From a virus: DNA of 64,000 nucleotides. Shown here piece after piece: positions 11,001 through 18,908 of this stretch. The translations under genes were made by a program, and so were the position numbers. The notes beneath the pieces are model-generated. The model was given only the letters and a program-made list of their open reading frames with translations, made no database searches and was not told the origin of the DNA. Every line of letters starts with the position of its first letter. Position 1 is the stretch's first letter. The stretch covers positions 62,001-126,000 of the IMG/VR virus record IMGVR_UViG_3300044638_006750; one strand, given 5' to 3'.

Positions 11001-14000
11001 AGAAAAATTAAGAGGGAATAGTGCCGAACTAGAAAAAGAAAAACAAAAAGCCGTTGAGCGTCAAATGGCTTTCTTAAAGGTAAAAGAAGAAGCTATTCAA
11101 GCAGCCAGAGAAAATGCTAGACTAAATAAAGCGATGCAGAAAGTTACTGTATCGTTTGAAAAAATGGCAGATGCTATGAGCAATGCCGCAGCTAGAGCAA
11201 ATCAAGTTATGAAGAATGGACAGATAGGAATAGAATCCATAGACAATCCATTAGCTGCCAATCAAGTTGGTCAAATTTCTAAATCTGCCGATATAATCTC
11301 CAACCCTGAAGCATATTCGATTAAAGAAGTTGAGGACGCTGCTCGTCAATATGCTGGTGTAGCAGGTTCTAGCTCTGAACAAATGGTTCAAGCTGCTGTA
11401 TTACCTCGCAAATTAGAACAAAGTTTTGGCTCCGCTATGGTTGAAGCAAGAAGTTCTGGCAAGAATGATGAAGAGACCAGAAGCTCTGTTAAGTCCGCTG
11501 TTATGAATACTGTGAAAGCTGCATTTGGAGAAAATATAGGCAATGACATGCAAAAGAAGATAGATGACTTCCTAAACAGCAAGGCGGCATCTGGAGAATT
11601 ACAAAATATAGATTTTAACGATCTGTTAAAAGAAATTCCTGGTCTTGCAGACAAGATGGCCTCCTCTAGCAAAGTTATGAAAGCACTACAAGATCAGGCT
11701 CAATCTGCTGCCAATGCTATTGCAATGATGGGTGATGCTGCCCAGAAAACAGCATCTAAAGGCCAAGATATCAGAAATGCTAGAGCAGATACTTTTTCAA
11801 CTATTGCTAATAGTACCTTGGCATTTAGAAGAGGTACTGGAGAGAAAATTTCTTGGCAGGCTGATGCTGGAGTAAGAACACAAGCTCGTGCAATAAGATT
11901 AGGTACTACAGCTGATGTTGCAGCCAGTCCACAAAAAATGTTAGGAAGATACCTTGCTCTTCAACAGGGTGCCGACGCAGCCTCTAAGAGACAACAACAA
12001 GTGAATGAAGAACAAAAGGGGGCAATGCTTGCTGGAGGAGATCAAACTCAGGGTGCTATAGATAAGATGCAACAGGCTGCCAATACCACAGCAGAATTTG
12101 CACAAGCTACAAAACAAGCTCGTGAAGAAATTTTAGGATTGCCGAATGATATTAAAGATAACATTAATGGTATCTTAAGTGAATTACAAGACGTAATGCA
12201 AGAAAGAAGCGCTAAAATCGGAGCAGCTAGTGGATTCATGGAGAAGATGTTAACATCTACTCCTAAAGACCTTAGAAAGATGGGCAACACATTCAATAAT
12301 CTTAATCAAACTCTATCTGGGAAAGGTGTTAGTTTCGAAGAGTCATATTCTGCCAAAACTGCGTATGATCAAGTCAGGAATCAGGGCGGGACTCATATGC
12401 AAGCCCAAAGAGCCGCCCAAGAAGCATACGCTCAGGAAAGCAGTGATACGATTAGTATGGCTAAAGAATTAGCTCCTCTCCTAGGAGCCGTTGATCCAGA
12501 CGCACAAAATAAGATGATGGCTAGTGTTTATGAAAATATGTTTGCTGCTAGAGGCATGGATCCTTCGCAAATGAAGGTTGGCGATAAGAGCATGAAAGAC
12601 TACTTGGATATGATGAAGAAAGGAGCTAAAGAAGATCCAAAAGTTAAAGCTTTGAACGATGCTTTAGCAGCACAACAAGCAGCTCTTGTACAAGCTAATG
12701 CTGCTATTGAAGCAATTTATACTAAAGATCAGGCAGACATACAACAAAAAACAGGAGAAGTTATTCTAAATGCTATGCAACAAGGCGCAGAAGCTGTAAA
12801 AAAAGCTATGGAAGAAGCTAAAGTTGCTGGTATAAGCCCTCCGGGAGAAGCAGGAGCAGCTAACTCTCCACAAGCTCAGGCTCAAGCCCTTAATGAAGAA
12901 CAAACTCAACAAAGAAAGGATCAGAACCTCAATGATATAGAAGCAGCCAAAAAAGTTATTAATGATCCGGCAGCTTCTAAGGAAGACAAAGAAAAAGCTG
13001 AGAAAGTTATTGCAGAAAAAGAGCAAGAGAATGCGGTCCTTACAGGTGGACTAAGCGGCACAAGAGGACTATCGTCTGCTGAAAATATGACATTTAAAGA
13101 ACATGCTCTTCCGGGAGAAACTCCTGAAGATTTTACGAAGAGAAGGCGCAAATTGATGGATATGACAGGTCAATCTACTCCACAACAAGTGTCACAAAAT
13201 CCAACAACTCCACAACAAAACGCTGCTGGAAATGCGGCAGCAACACCTTCACCAACTACCACATCATCTACCCCATCATCCACATCTCCTGCTGGTTCAA
13301 CTTCTCCAGCCGGTCAGGCAGCAGCATCTCAAGCTGCTACTCCACAACCACCAGTAAGAGCAATTACTAGTCAGCAAAGAGAAGACGAGATTGTTCTACA
13401 ACAAGGAGAGATGGCACAAAACGAGAAAATTATTAACGATCTATCTTCTAGCGAAGAAGACAAAGAAAATGCTAGACTTGAGATACAAGGATCACAACAT
13501 AAAATAGCGATGTTACAAGGAAAAAGCAAGGAAGAAATAGCAGAAAGTGTTTATGGAACTAAATATGAAGACATGTCTCCTGAACAGAAAGAATACTTAG
13601 ATCTACAACATTCAGCTTACTCAAATAACTATAGTAGACAATATGGTAGTTTAGCTCCGCAGACCCCAGCTCCAACTTCTCAAGCCGCAAGTAATCAGGC
13701 TGCGGCACCAGCACCCAATACCGGCACTGGTCCATCTTCTCCTCCGTCGTTTGGTCAAACCATGCAAGCTGCTATGACAGCAGGACAGAATAATAATGTT
13801 GCTTATAGATCTCAAGATGGTTTATCAGGTGCTACTCGTAGTGTGATTGCAAATCTGCCTCCGCAAGTGCAAGGTATGGTTACTCAAGCCGCACAAAGCA
13901 ATCCAGCTTTAGCAACAGCAATACAAAATGGAGACCTAGCAGCTGCACAAGCAGCATTACCACCAGAAGCAATGGCTCAGATACAACAAGTAATGGCAGG

Positions 14001-14874
14001 GGCTGGTAATGCGGCATTAGCATCCGGTTCTATGCAAGCATTAAATACTGAAAGACAAGTTTCTGCCGCTCAAGGAGCAATGGCTACTGGTTCTGTTATG
14101 ACCAAACCCTCTACTAGTACTGGTCAAAAGACACCACAATGGCAGCCCTCAAGTGGTCCAATGGGATTAAATAATGTACATCAAGAGGCGTATCTCAGAG
14201 GTATGACCACGCAAGAAGTAAATTATGAAAGACAACAACAATATTTGAGTAGCTTGAATCCCGAGACTAGAGATATAGAAAAAAGGAAACTTGGTAAAAG
14301 ATTATTAAAACCAAGCGAACGACAAGAAGCTGCCATACAAGCACAGAAAGATAGTGCAGCTGCCGCGGCGGCACAACAGCCAGGGGTAGTTCCAGCCCCT
14401 GTAGGAAGTGCTCCACAAATGCCACAAACTGTACCCGGTCAAAATACCAATGGTCAGATGGTGCCTCCAACCGCACCTGCTACTCAAGCCGGATATGTTA
14501 CTCCTCCATCAGAAGCTGGTTCTCCGGTTCCGGCTCCAAGACCAGCACAAAACGTACCCGGACAACAAAATCAAGGCGCTGGTGTATTACCCGGTATGGG
14601 CGGATTCGAAGCCTTTGCCAGCAAATTGGATACATTATTGACCAAATTAGGAGAGGTAAATATTCCTACGGAAATTAGACTTACAAGCGAAAGTATAGGA
14701 GTCAATGTCACATTAAATGGTGCGGAAGTTATGAATAAGATGCCAGAACAAATTAGAGGTCAAATAGTACAAGAAGTTGTAGCAAAACTTCGAGAATACG
14801 ACAAGGGAACATCTGGAGAAGGTGCAGCACTAAGTCCAAAAATTGGTGGACAATCTACGAATACAGACGTATAA
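2020..14874 (+). CDS. giant tail tape measure protein with embedded enzyme-like domains (4284 aa)
   Basis: The N-terminal 450 residues are typical of a TP901-type tape measure core: coiled coil (about 50-125), a hydrophobic stretch (about 131-152), then an Ala/Ser-rich helical region with 'FNQQMVQLSQVTGSS' and repeated SL..A motifs. Gly-Gly plus PGE/VPGSG modules occur at about 528-635 and again at 2120-2216. Between them lie a Walker A motif (GSPGSGKSS, 1326-1334), a nucleotidylyltransferase-like domain (GSFSPPTKAGH ending at 1490; SGTAAR at 1608-1613) and a GNAT-like segment (KGYGP, 1783-1787). Later parts are Ala/Gln-rich helices, a Gly-rich membrane-like hairpin (about 2808-2855), disordered Ala/Pro/Gln linkers, and a C-terminal helical domain. 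It is far longer than typical tape measures. It spans the tail lumen and is expelled at infection; delivery of the enzyme domains to the host is inference. Confidence 0.95.
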   Translation: MAGFNLTAQLNIVGPNNLKPVISNLRKQLSSAGGSITLNINPNISTSVNNLNKSLQSLDSTLKSINASASSVAASLRQIGSAAGTVNIKSVPKDIAAVTQQSQKLQQQQSQTAVATKASTDSMVEFGKQSALAIRRFAAFTLVTGIIYKVTSAFGNASAEFIKFNQQMVQLSQVTGSSLQNLAGLERTITSLSTSLGVSSSSLIDVSSTLAQAGLSAQETEEALSALAKTTLAPSFGNLNNTVEGSIALMRQFAISTGQLESALGSINTVAAKFAVEADDIITAIQRTGGVFAASSKGVAEGTEALNQFIAIFTSVRATTRESAETIATGLRTIFTRIQRRDTIELLKQYGIQLTDLEGKFVGPYEAVKRLSQGLAGLDTRDVRFSSIIEELGGFRQVGKVIPLLQQFTVAERALMVAQRGQGSLTSDAAKAQQALAIQMAKVQEEFVAMVRKIGSSNEFQTMVKMALNLASAFIQVADSAKYALPAITALLAVKGTIGAFRFASGFASGMRRGGGAAGLGERLSGAPRGYAQGGQIPVALEPGEMVFVGESARRAGYGNLRRLNRAGDRPNPRVALNRASGGGIFMVPGSGRGDTFKTNLPEGSFVIKRKSVRAVGADNIAQMAATGGQIRQNFARGSSGGLSAAPRLASAGKTVRAHVSTPTSMTEEMRQQILDYYTKSGKKIPKKFQPSLLGSSSAELIENLTIGLPYRYNEALKRGSNSVIPLRDFIKSFDRPDFLRSLGTSGRQKKQSLPQLSKTDEAELIRLLKKETIRNSTRLTKDIPGLAKGSRIISSDTQLQSLSGIIKEFYKKKQTALVRPVEMMSFYSHQGRTQHRDFLPTSLSEVLSQGLSKRYMGGLIQRLSGGSDKPLQGMGRSQLLTEARRLGVNYGNIVSWSELGKKGDIGAQARSRLIAKLEEARMLRKTSQAATSARAKRTNVAVIGAMAPPGVRGSSSEVIIPGARDRKTGKRTQDTPATLHIGALEGKTAARVTAVIRNQTARITQKVMKIIAQEAKMILPNDNMAKLKRKPMHSGIAGGLLEQAILGLMGIDKPMGSIDLGASGLSPELANVFGIPSASGVPTDITYGGEKGRTLEEAAKRKAVGKSRNAKGQRTSSQIGRGLAAIRASKAIGGIVQRLANGGITRSGKLSRSTFKLIPNEKGIGPSPFASGPVAQPLDYNALERSGLSMGLSRPMITKAIQDAKMLGISPEENIRKIASEAQSKRRPGFTHSTDSRSILSMLRKSGGPVNYEGPAMFFAKGGSVKPAVRNVGWIDSDFLRNSPKAKAEMDKLGMNVDEYKRFLTEESIKARKSGSVSRLTTVVGSPGSGKSSFAEGNQRTSVADNARLRKTHRFPIETPEDVAKANSIIDTAASVSPDRLVDLNQSDRIVALSSSTKEEQKILRRQLRHRTATGDKQYGRTHTITAQDSGETEAMLQMGLRDKKKLVTLGLLPNFKKRIKRQNELPLVREEQVSLGFGSFSPPTKAGHDQGLMSNAQYKKLVLVGPNEPVGADPHSARTALLPQDVRHRLATKAFPDAYVSKKTSGFAIPHVFDVGTDPETGRRLFIRRAKGSEALVAGKDEKSLKKYEEAGFGVREVPRDPNGESGTAARERILRGDFTGFHPEVEKDLRSKATQLSNRQEILPRIIEKTQERTTKQVSEIDKSLSSYPSRITEKIRQEQPDMVAAVESLRAKKTSIKSKAGSRPHTVLARLARRYPERYGLAQGGMPPKPQKQFGKIGLRSSGKEITAFYFKNNVREGFVTAHEIEKGIWNIGLSKATKGYGPRLYDAVMEAVTARGGVLTAHRGKVSGHAKKVWDVYANERSKPDNKYGSQVSKISLDSKHHTLSQDPNDSLNYGYQQQPNIIKGPDIVDMNDQKYDRFLQQMQFEFLRANGGGVQRSVRGNVRPIKKHSMIKPQLQNNELSTLQSQINDLESRRQALATHTKTGFFGGKSNPYQREIYDLEDEIARLSQRRYLLSQKSAPTPTVLAQPSVIARSKPQAVVPVARPKTIMPQQRQNVTASSRPGSVTIMLTKQQKLEMRQTIDRLNKQIEQANNTIATLKSHDRKPGFIGKLTGQSTRNPYQNEIWEAEAEQSRAQNEKRKLLELYGDQLNTYTGFAAGGHVMAMLTPGEAVIPPPETNRIGLSTLRRMNFADKNGMGRSKYAKGGNIGIVPGSGDSDSYGPVALPVGSFVIRKRATAALGLAKYSSGGDVKKFATGGSTTVSTSQTNSRMLDVRSAGGVDLGSVFGTSSIGKLLDIIKPQLDSFGNMIDRTTKSFGNLKPDVVQQLFYEYANELKSGVSSAEALRNAENKLASNLADSVVSKKGVNVSNSGVELTSPINTKNKDSVNVRSAGGIAIGNISTTKGPAVLDSAIQQLKPHLDKFGWMIDKTTAEFGTLDTKVVNQAYQKYITAIRNGTSQLEALEEATRTVKSSSTMEQMRRDDIKTSRRKSQSVLGSIMDPVGALNRYGRSRVSLGQEKLDNLTFSKQSQQVLSSGKGNLVGAATNQVLNNLTKGLGNASLAVSGFISAIGRGGGVGSAISLMKAGFARMAGNTTGLAAKFIGLQRTIVATEGKLKGMTKGQAQQALKEGKITKAEYKEAFGLRGKSRAVYHSAKDQPPAYNAKFEQETKTARAKAKKQALQDAGFGRQADTYIKDGKTYVKRDASGKAVNTQVGAKTQAIMEARDMATVNPASYGPQSSNAILATRRAGATAQDQMRAIVHGGGGGPPPKGPRGAKTAGAVKAPTNVPDQPGQRGGGGGGMGAYMAEMGLSMAGSAIADQYAKSLGGEKTLAGRQAANYGGSIVAGASTGMMMGSMIGSVVPGLGTVVGGAIGAGVGGLAGAGYAALNSKEVAAQFSSEQRQDKIGRHTTKLNEQLTTMNNRDVSVETRNRARAESRQTLIKMNELSSEEQKSGMENVGYLSYQARSTASERANSAQGVADANLSSIETEMQTTGKTLAQVRQSMDPAQWAAMTNTIADSDQAYQEQKEKLRGNSAELEKEKQKAVERQMAFLKVKEEAIQAARENARLNKAMQKVTVSFEKMADAMSNAAARANQVMKNGQIGIESIDNPLAANQVGQISKSADIISNPEAYSIKEVEDAARQYAGVAGSSSEQMVQAAVLPRKLEQSFGSAMVEARSSGKNDEETRSSVKSAVMNTVKAAFGENIGNDMQKKIDDFLNSKAASGELQNIDFNDLLKEIPGLADKMASSSKVMKALQDQAQSAANAIAMMGDAAQKTASKGQDIRNARADTFSTIANSTLAFRRGTGEKISWQADAGVRTQARAIRLGTTADVAASPQKMLGRYLALQQGADAASKRQQQVNEEQKGAMLAGGDQTQGAIDKMQQAANTTAEFAQATKQAREEILGLPNDIKDNINGILSELQDVMQERSAKIGAASGFMEKMLTSTPKDLRKMGNTFNNLNQTLSGKGVSFEESYSAKTAYDQVRNQGGTHMQAQRAAQEAYAQESSDTISMAKELAPLLGAVDPDAQNKMMASVYENMFAARGMDPSQMKVGDKSMKDYLDMMKKGAKEDPKVKALNDALAAQQAALVQANAAIEAIYTKDQADIQQKTGEVILNAMQQGAEAVKKAMEEAKVAGISPPGEAGAANSPQAQAQALNEEQTQQRKDQNLNDIEAAKKVINDPAASKEDKEKAEKVIAEKEQENAVLTGGLSGTRGLSSAENMTFKEHALPGETPEDFTKRRRKLMDMTGQSTPQQVSQNPTTPQQNAAGNAAATPSPTTTSSTPSSTSPAGSTSPAGQAAASQAATPQPPVRAITSQQREDEIVLQQGEMAQNEKIINDLSSSEEDKENARLEIQGSQHKIAMLQGKSKEEIAESVYGTKYEDMSPEQKEYLDLQHSAYSNNYSRQYGSLAPQTPAPTSQAASNQAAAPAPNTGTGPSSPPSFGQTMQAAMTAGQNNNVAYRSQDGLSGATRSVIANLPPQVQGMVTQAAQSNPALATAIQNGDLAAAQAALPPEAMAQIQQVMAGAGNAALASGSMQALNTERQVSAAQGAMATGSVMTKPSTSTGQKTPQWQPSSGPMGLNNVHQEAYLRGMTTQEVNYERQQQYLSSLNPETRDIEKRKLGKRLLKPSERQEAAIQAQKDSAAAAAAQQPGVVPAPVGSAPQMPQTVPGQNTNGQMVPPTAPATQAGYVTPPSEAGSPVPAPRPAQNVPGQQNQGAGVLPGMGGFEAFASKLDTLLTKLGEVNIPTEIRLTSESIGVNVTLNGAEVMNKMPEQIRGQIVQEVVAKLREYDKGTSGEGAALSPKIGGQSTNTDV
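3604..3906 (+). repeat. tape measure PGE/GG module, copy 1
   Basis: Encodes about residues 529-629 of the tape measure. The order is YAQGG, LEPGEMVF, a Leu/Arg stretch (GNLRRLN), a second GG, VPGSGRGD, LPEGSFVIKRK, ending in TGG. The same order recurs at 8380-8668. Such 'xxGGxV...PGE' stretches are common in tape measures of many phages. Here the two copies bracket about 1490 residues that contain the enzyme-like domains. Confidence 0.75.
5776..7000 (+). other. P-loop plus nucleotidylyltransferase-like domains inside the tape measure
   Basis: Starts after an FAKGG linker (residues 1260-1264). A P-loop GSPGSGKSS (1326-1334) follows the hydrophobic beta strand LTTVV, as in P-loop kinases, with a possible Walker B-like strand (DRIVAL) downstream. 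Then comes GFGSFSPPTKAGHDQG (from 1478), matching the G-x-F-x-P-P-T-x-G-H motif of nucleotidylyltransferases but with one extra residue before GH. This is followed by the strand KKLVLVG, an HSARTALL..DVRHRLATKAFPD segment, and SGTAARERILRGDF (1608-1621), matching the SGTxxR...GDF motif of phage nucleotidylyltransferases. Fold assignment is fairly secure. Substrate and activity are unknown, and the extra residue in the HxGH-type motif may affect catalysis. Confidence 0.72.
7201..7570 (+). other. GNAT-like acetyltransferase-fold segment inside the tape measure
   Basis: Lies directly after an LAQGG linker (residues 1725-1729). A beta strand (IWNIGLSKA) leads into KGYGPRLYDAVMEAVTARGG (from 1783) and then LTAHRGKVSGHAKKVWDVY. 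This resembles the acetyl-CoA-binding turn and helix of the short GNAT-like domains seen in phage multidomain proteins, which also carry the S..A..VW..Y segment. No acceptor substrate can be inferred. It may be a binding or structural relic, not an active enzyme. Confidence 0.6.
8380..8668 (+). repeat. tape measure PGE/GG module, copy 2
   Basis: Encodes about residues 2121-2216: FAAGG, LTPGEAVI, a GLSTLRRMN stretch, YAKGG, VPGSGDSD, LPVGSFVIRKR, SSGG. The order of motifs is the same as in copy 1 at 3604-3906. Confidence 0.75.
8719..9333 (+). repeat. tandem duplicated helical domain in the tape measure
   Basis: Two successive blocks begin with VRSAGG and share a pattern: a short linker, then IKPQLDSFGNMIDRTT in the first and LKPHLDKFGWMIDKTT in the second, then SFG/EFG and a Gln/Tyr-rich helix with A.....A.E..EA. 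Each is about 100 residues. The copies differ widely in DNA sequence, so the duplication is old. Confidence 0.7.
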
Positions 14875-14886
14875 AGAAAGAAAAAT

Positions 14887-17475
14887 ATGAACAATATTAT
14901 AAAACTATTTGATAATGTAGCCAGTCTTTTTAGCTATACAAATGGCACCATTGTTCCATCTGGTCCCACACAAGGATATAACCCCATAGGATCAGGATAT
15001 ATTGGTAGTAGAGTTTCTTATTTAGCCAGAAATATATTTAATAATGGGGATGTGGAATTCGAGTCTGGTATCGGAACCATAGTATCTAGCGGTACTGGAT
15101 TGGCCATACAAAGACAAACTATCGCCAGTTCTTCTAACAACAATAATATTGTATCGTTTAGCACAGCCGGCACAAAAGCAGTATATATTGTTCCAAACGA
15201 GATAAATAATAAAAATGCTTTCAATAACTTCGTAAATACATCTGGATCATTCAGTATAGACTCATACAGAGCCACATATGTAATAGATTTATCTTCTGTA
15301 GATAGTAGCGGCACTCTTCCTCCGTCATTATCAGAAAATGCTGGACTAATTATCGATTTTAAAACCCAAGACACAAATAATCACTCACTAACAATATTTC
15401 CATCTGGCTCTCAAACAATAGATGAATTATCCTCATATATTATTGATGAAAATGATTATGTTCAATTTTTATCAACAGGATCAGGCTGGATATCTCTTGC
15501 GCAAAATATTATAGTTCAATCAGGAACACCACACGGACAATCATACTCATTACAAATTAATGATGGCAATGGTGGTTTTGAAGGATCTAATTTATTTACC
15601 AATAATAATCATGATTTATTAATTGGAGATAAATCCACATATACATCAATACTAAGAGCTTCTGGAAATACTGAATTTAATTTGAATAATGGCTCATATA
15701 ATTTTATTGTAAATGGAAAAGCTGGTAAAAATTTAGTATTCGATTCAGATGGTAAGCTAGGTATAAATATGCCAGCTAGCTATGCTCCTCAGGTTCCACT
15801 ACACATTCTACAAACAGCTTGCGCAGAAAGTATCAGAGTAGAGAATAGACATTCCTCAAATCCATCAGTTTTCACTTTGTATCATAGACCGACTACTGTT
15901 CCTTCTGTTGGGTCATCCCCATCTATTATTAATTTAGCTGGTAAAAATGATAGCGCTAATCAAGTTAATTATGCCGTTATCAAATCAAAAATTTTGGATG
16001 TATCATCTGCTGGATCTCAGGGTGCAATAGCTGTAGACGTTAATGATAATGGAAGTCCAAGTAATATTTTAGATATTAGTACTTCCTATACAAAAATTGG
16101 ATATAACAATACGGCATCAGATTCTAGCGTAATTGTTGGAAGAAATAATAATCTATCAGGAACAAATAATATACTATTTGGTCAAAATATTATTTATTCA
16201 GGTATTAATTCTACTGTTATTGGAAATAACAATAATCATTTATTGCTAACGGACACTAATATACTCATAAAAAATAGTGGATATCCAGAGTTAGTGGTAT
16301 CTGAAGGACGCTTAGGAGTAGGTAAAAATCCCTCATCTTCATTAGATATAAACGGAGATATTAGAACATCTGGTATCGTTTCGGATGAATATAAATTCAG
16401 CACAACATCCACAGATGGTCAACTGGTTTTAACTAGTGGACAAAATATTTATCCTAGTAATTATAATATTAATAATCTTATTGTTGGAAATAATAGTGGG
16501 CTATTAATTAAAAATGGAGATGTTACAGCTTCGGGTTTAGATAATATCTATATGACCCCAAGCGGTTTAACGATCAATAATGATGTATTTATCCCTAGTC
16601 TAACGAATAATTATCTACTAACGCTATCAAATTCTCAATTAAGCAATTATACTGCTATTGAATTAAATGCTTCAAATATTAAATTTGATAAAAATATTAA
16701 AGTAAATACAGATGTAGAATATACTATCAATAGCAACGAACCAGATATCTTTACAGATGGTTATGTGGTAACTAGTGGCTTGGTGATAGATAGAGCCTCA
16801 ACAATGCCATCGGGCGCTATGCTTATGCATATGGGTAATGGCGTCGCTCAATGGAAGACTGTCACAGGAAGCGACTTAATATTTAGTAATTCAGAATTAT
16901 CATGGAACAAATATGCTATTAGAAATGCTACTATAAATAGTTCTACACAAATTACTATAACAAGCAGTATTAGTGCAGAAGAGTTTGTTACTGGTGATAC
17001 TGTGGTAGTCATTAAAGACAATACAACTTATTATACTACAATTACTAGTCAAAGCGTAGTAGCAGGACAAACAGTATTGATTGTATCTGCTATGGGCGTA
17101 TCTTCAGGATCGGCCACAATCTACTCCGCGACTAGAGGAGGATATCTACTATCATCTGTAACAAATGGAGCAACTACTAATAGGTTTAGTATAAGACCAG
17201 GGACACCATCTATTTTTAATACTGGCAAAGCAGAAATAGATTTTGGTATATATGGAGCTGCAACAAATTATGCTCTTTATATTAACGCTAATTATTTAGA
17301 TAATAGCGAAGATGAGTCTCAGGTTGTTATTAATGGATCGATACCATACTCTGTTGGAGAACAGCAATATGCTGCTCTAACCGTTAGAGGATACTTATAT
17401 GCAGAACAACTTAGAGTGAGCGGAGATGTGGATATAGACTGTGGAGTTATAGTATTTACAGGAGTACCGTCATAA
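14887..17475 (+). CDS. tail fibre-like structural protein (862 aa)
   Basis: The protein is rich in Ser, Asn, Thr and Ile with many short beta repeats, typical of a trimeric fibre. Two stretches have the fibre signature 'LGI/VG ... P ... L.I': one near residues 291-305 (LGINMPASYAPQVPLHIL) and one at 476-496 (LGVGKNPSSSLDINGDIR). Sequences like these often precede an intramolecular chaperone, but no peptidase S74-type end is present. The protein finishes with a short beta segment (YLYAEQLRVSGDVDID). There is no signal peptide. It starts 12 bases after the tape measure stop with only a weak purine-rich site, and its TAA overlaps the next ATG (TAATG), so translation is coupled. Position after the tape measure fits a distal tail or fibre component; receptor binding is inference. 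Confidence 0.8.
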   Translation: MNNIIKLFDNVASLFSYTNGTIVPSGPTQGYNPIGSGYIGSRVSYLARNIFNNGDVEFESGIGTIVSSGTGLAIQRQTIASSSNNNNIVSFSTAGTKAVYIVPNEINNKNAFNNFVNTSGSFSIDSYRATYVIDLSSVDSSGTLPPSLSENAGLIIDFKTQDTNNHSLTIFPSGSQTIDELSSYIIDENDYVQFLSTGSGWISLAQNIIVQSGTPHGQSYSLQINDGNGGFEGSNLFTNNNHDLLIGDKSTYTSILRASGNTEFNLNNGSYNFIVNGKAGKNLVFDSDGKLGINMPASYAPQVPLHILQTACAESIRVENRHSSNPSVFTLYHRPTTVPSVGSSPSIINLAGKNDSANQVNYAVIKSKILDVSSAGSQGAIAVDVNDNGSPSNILDISTSYTKIGYNNTASDSSVIVGRNNNLSGTNNILFGQNIIYSGINSTVIGNNNNHLLLTDTNILIKNSGYPELVVSEGRLGVGKNPSSSLDINGDIRTSGIVSDEYKFSTTSTDGQLVLTSGQNIYPSNYNINNLIVGNNSGLLIKNGDVTASGLDNIYMTPSGLTINNDVFIPSLTNNYLLTLSNSQLSNYTAIELNASNIKFDKNIKVNTDVEYTINSNEPDIFTDGYVVTSGLVIDRASTMPSGAMLMHMGNGVAQWKTVTGSDLIFSNSELSWNKYAIRNATINSSTQITITSSISAEEFVTGDTVVVIKDNTTYYTTITSQSVVAGQTVLIVSAMGVSSGSATIYSATRGGYLLSSVTNGATTNRFSIRPGTPSIFNTGKAEIDFGIYGAATNYALYINANYLDNSEDESQVVINGSIPYSVGEQQYAALTVRGYLYAEQLRVSGDVDIDCGVIVFTGVPS

Positions 17476-17954
17476 TGTCGAGCTTTAAATTTTTAAGAGA
17501 CGAAACAACTACAAACCCTCCAGCGCCAGATCAGATCGAGGTTGGTCAATTAGCGATCAGTTCTGTTACCGGTATAATATATATGAAATTAACTAATGGT
17601 GTGATTGTAAAATATTTGCCGGTCTTTGCTTCTGCTTCTACAGTGCCACAAATTACATTTAGTGATTTTTCTACTTTCTGTTGCACGGGAGATACTTTGA
17701 CTGCTACAGTATCTAATTTAACCGTTGGGGAAAGCTATACTTATGAATTTGTGGATTTAAATAATAATGGAGTAGAATTTACAGGAGATATTACTGGATC
17801 TTTGACGCCCACGTCGTCTAGTAGTCGTGATGTCAGTATTATATTAAGTATGGATGGACCAGAGAGTGTTACTCTAATAAAATTTATAGTCAAACTCAAC
17901 AATGTTATTGTTGCAGAAAATATAGCTTCTATATGCTGTAGAGCTTGTTCATAA
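17475..17954 (+). CDS. small tail protein with one Cys-framed Ig-like domain
   Basis: The protein has 159 residues. The N-terminal 50 residues (FKFLRDETTTNPPAP, then QLAISSVTGIIYMK) look like the attachment segment of phage fibre proteins, where 'GELAIN..TGKLY' is common. Residues about 57-159 form the first copy of a beta domain repeated throughout the next 31 kb. It has Cys near its start (CC), an L..GE.YTYEF strand, a middle F..... strand, and Cys residues at the end (CCRAC). It overlaps the fibre gene stop by one base, so it is the adapter-like first member of the adhesin cluster. Function beyond structure is unknown. Confidence 0.82.
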   Translation: MSSFKFLRDETTTNPPAPDQIEVGQLAISSVTGIIYMKLTNGVIVKYLPVFASASTVPQITFSDFSTFCCTGDTLTATVSNLTVGESYTYEFVDLNNNGVEFTGDITGSLTPTSSSSRDVSIILSMDGPESVTLIKFIVKLNNVIVAENIASICCRACS

Positions 17955-17966
17955 TAGGAATAAAAT

Positions 17967-18908
17967 ATGCCAAAAGTTTTCAACTATACGATTAGTAAAT
18001 GCATAGATGGAATAGTTATACCATTTAGTGGCATACCTTTATCTGTTAATGAAACATATGCAGTCACTTTTAGTCATCAAGGATCGACCCCTAGTGGATC
18101 TATTATCCTCAATCCGAGCGGATATGCGTATACTCCAAGTTCCACAGGCAGCAATATCTATACCACTGCCCAAATTAGCGGAGTACTTGATTTAGCAAGT
18201 TCTCATTTAATTAAACTATCTATTACAAAAAATGGTACCAATATATATACAGACTTTGCTTCTATAGAATGCGGAGAATTGTGTATTACTCAAACACCAA
18301 CATATACTCCAACTGGAACACCGACTCCGACACCACCAGAAACACCAACTAATACTCCCACACAAACATCAACACCAACTCCAACCAGTACTACAACACC
18401 GACACCGACCAATACAGTTACTAATAGTCCTACTCCGTCAGAAACAGCTACTAATACGCCTACTCCCACACAAACCCCAACAAACACTCCAACCAACAGT
18501 CCAACCAATACAATTACTCCTTCTCAGACATCTACCAATACTCCGACTCCATCTATCACGCCCAGTAATACAGAGACGCCTCTACCGAAGCCGGTCGATT
18601 TCTCTCTTAGTTTTCCTGAGCATATTATTGATCTCGAATGCTGCTCTTCTCCAAAACTAATCAATGTAGCCTTAAGTGGTCAATTAAATAATGAATACTC
18701 TTATACATTTAGTAGTATTGATAATCCTGATTATGTAGTTTTTGATAATCCTAGTGGTATAGTATTTTTATCAGAACCTACAATGAATATTTATACTAAT
18801 ATTCAAATTCTAAGTGATACAGTTGAAAGCCTTATTAAGTGTCGTATTTTTGATGGATTTAATAATATCGATTCTATGGCAGTAGTAAGGTGCAATAATG
18901 AGAAATAA
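17967..18908 (+). CDS. adhesin-like protein: Ig-like domain, TPT linker, Ig-like domain
   Basis: The protein has 313 residues. A Cys-framed domain occupies 1-107, a Thr/Pro/Asn linker 108-209, and a second Cys-framed domain 210-313 (starting FSLSFPEH and containing CC, SYTFSS, a middle GIVFL strand and VVRCN at the end). The start follows TAGGAATAAAAT, an AGGA-type binding site built from the stop region of the previous gene. The linker is probably extended or rod-like and separates two compact binding or scaffold domains. No enzyme motif is present. A structural role on the virion surface is inferred from the domain type and the cluster. Confidence 0.85.
   Translation: MPKVFNYTISKCIDGIVIPFSGIPLSVNETYAVTFSHQGSTPSGSIILNPSGYAYTPSSTGSNIYTTAQISGVLDLASSHLIKLSITKNGTNIYTDFASIECGELCITQTPTYTPTGTPTPTPPETPTNTPTQTSTPTPTSTTTPTPTNTVTNSPTPSETATNTPTPTQTPTNTPTNSPTNTITPSQTSTNTPTPSITPSNTETPLPKPVDFSLSFPEHIIDLECCSSPKLINVALSGQLNNEYSYTFSSIDNPDYVVFDNPSGIVFLSEPTMNIYTNIQILSDTVESLIKCRIFDGFNNIDSMAVVRCNNEK
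18288..18593 (+). repeat. Thr-Pro-Asn (TPT) linker tract
   Basis: About 102 codons of repeating T-P-T, N-T and T-P-S units. Pro and Thr use all four synonymous codons each, so the period is visible in protein but blurred in DNA. The antisense strand reads as Val-Gly repeats, which are not genes. Confidence 0.9.
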
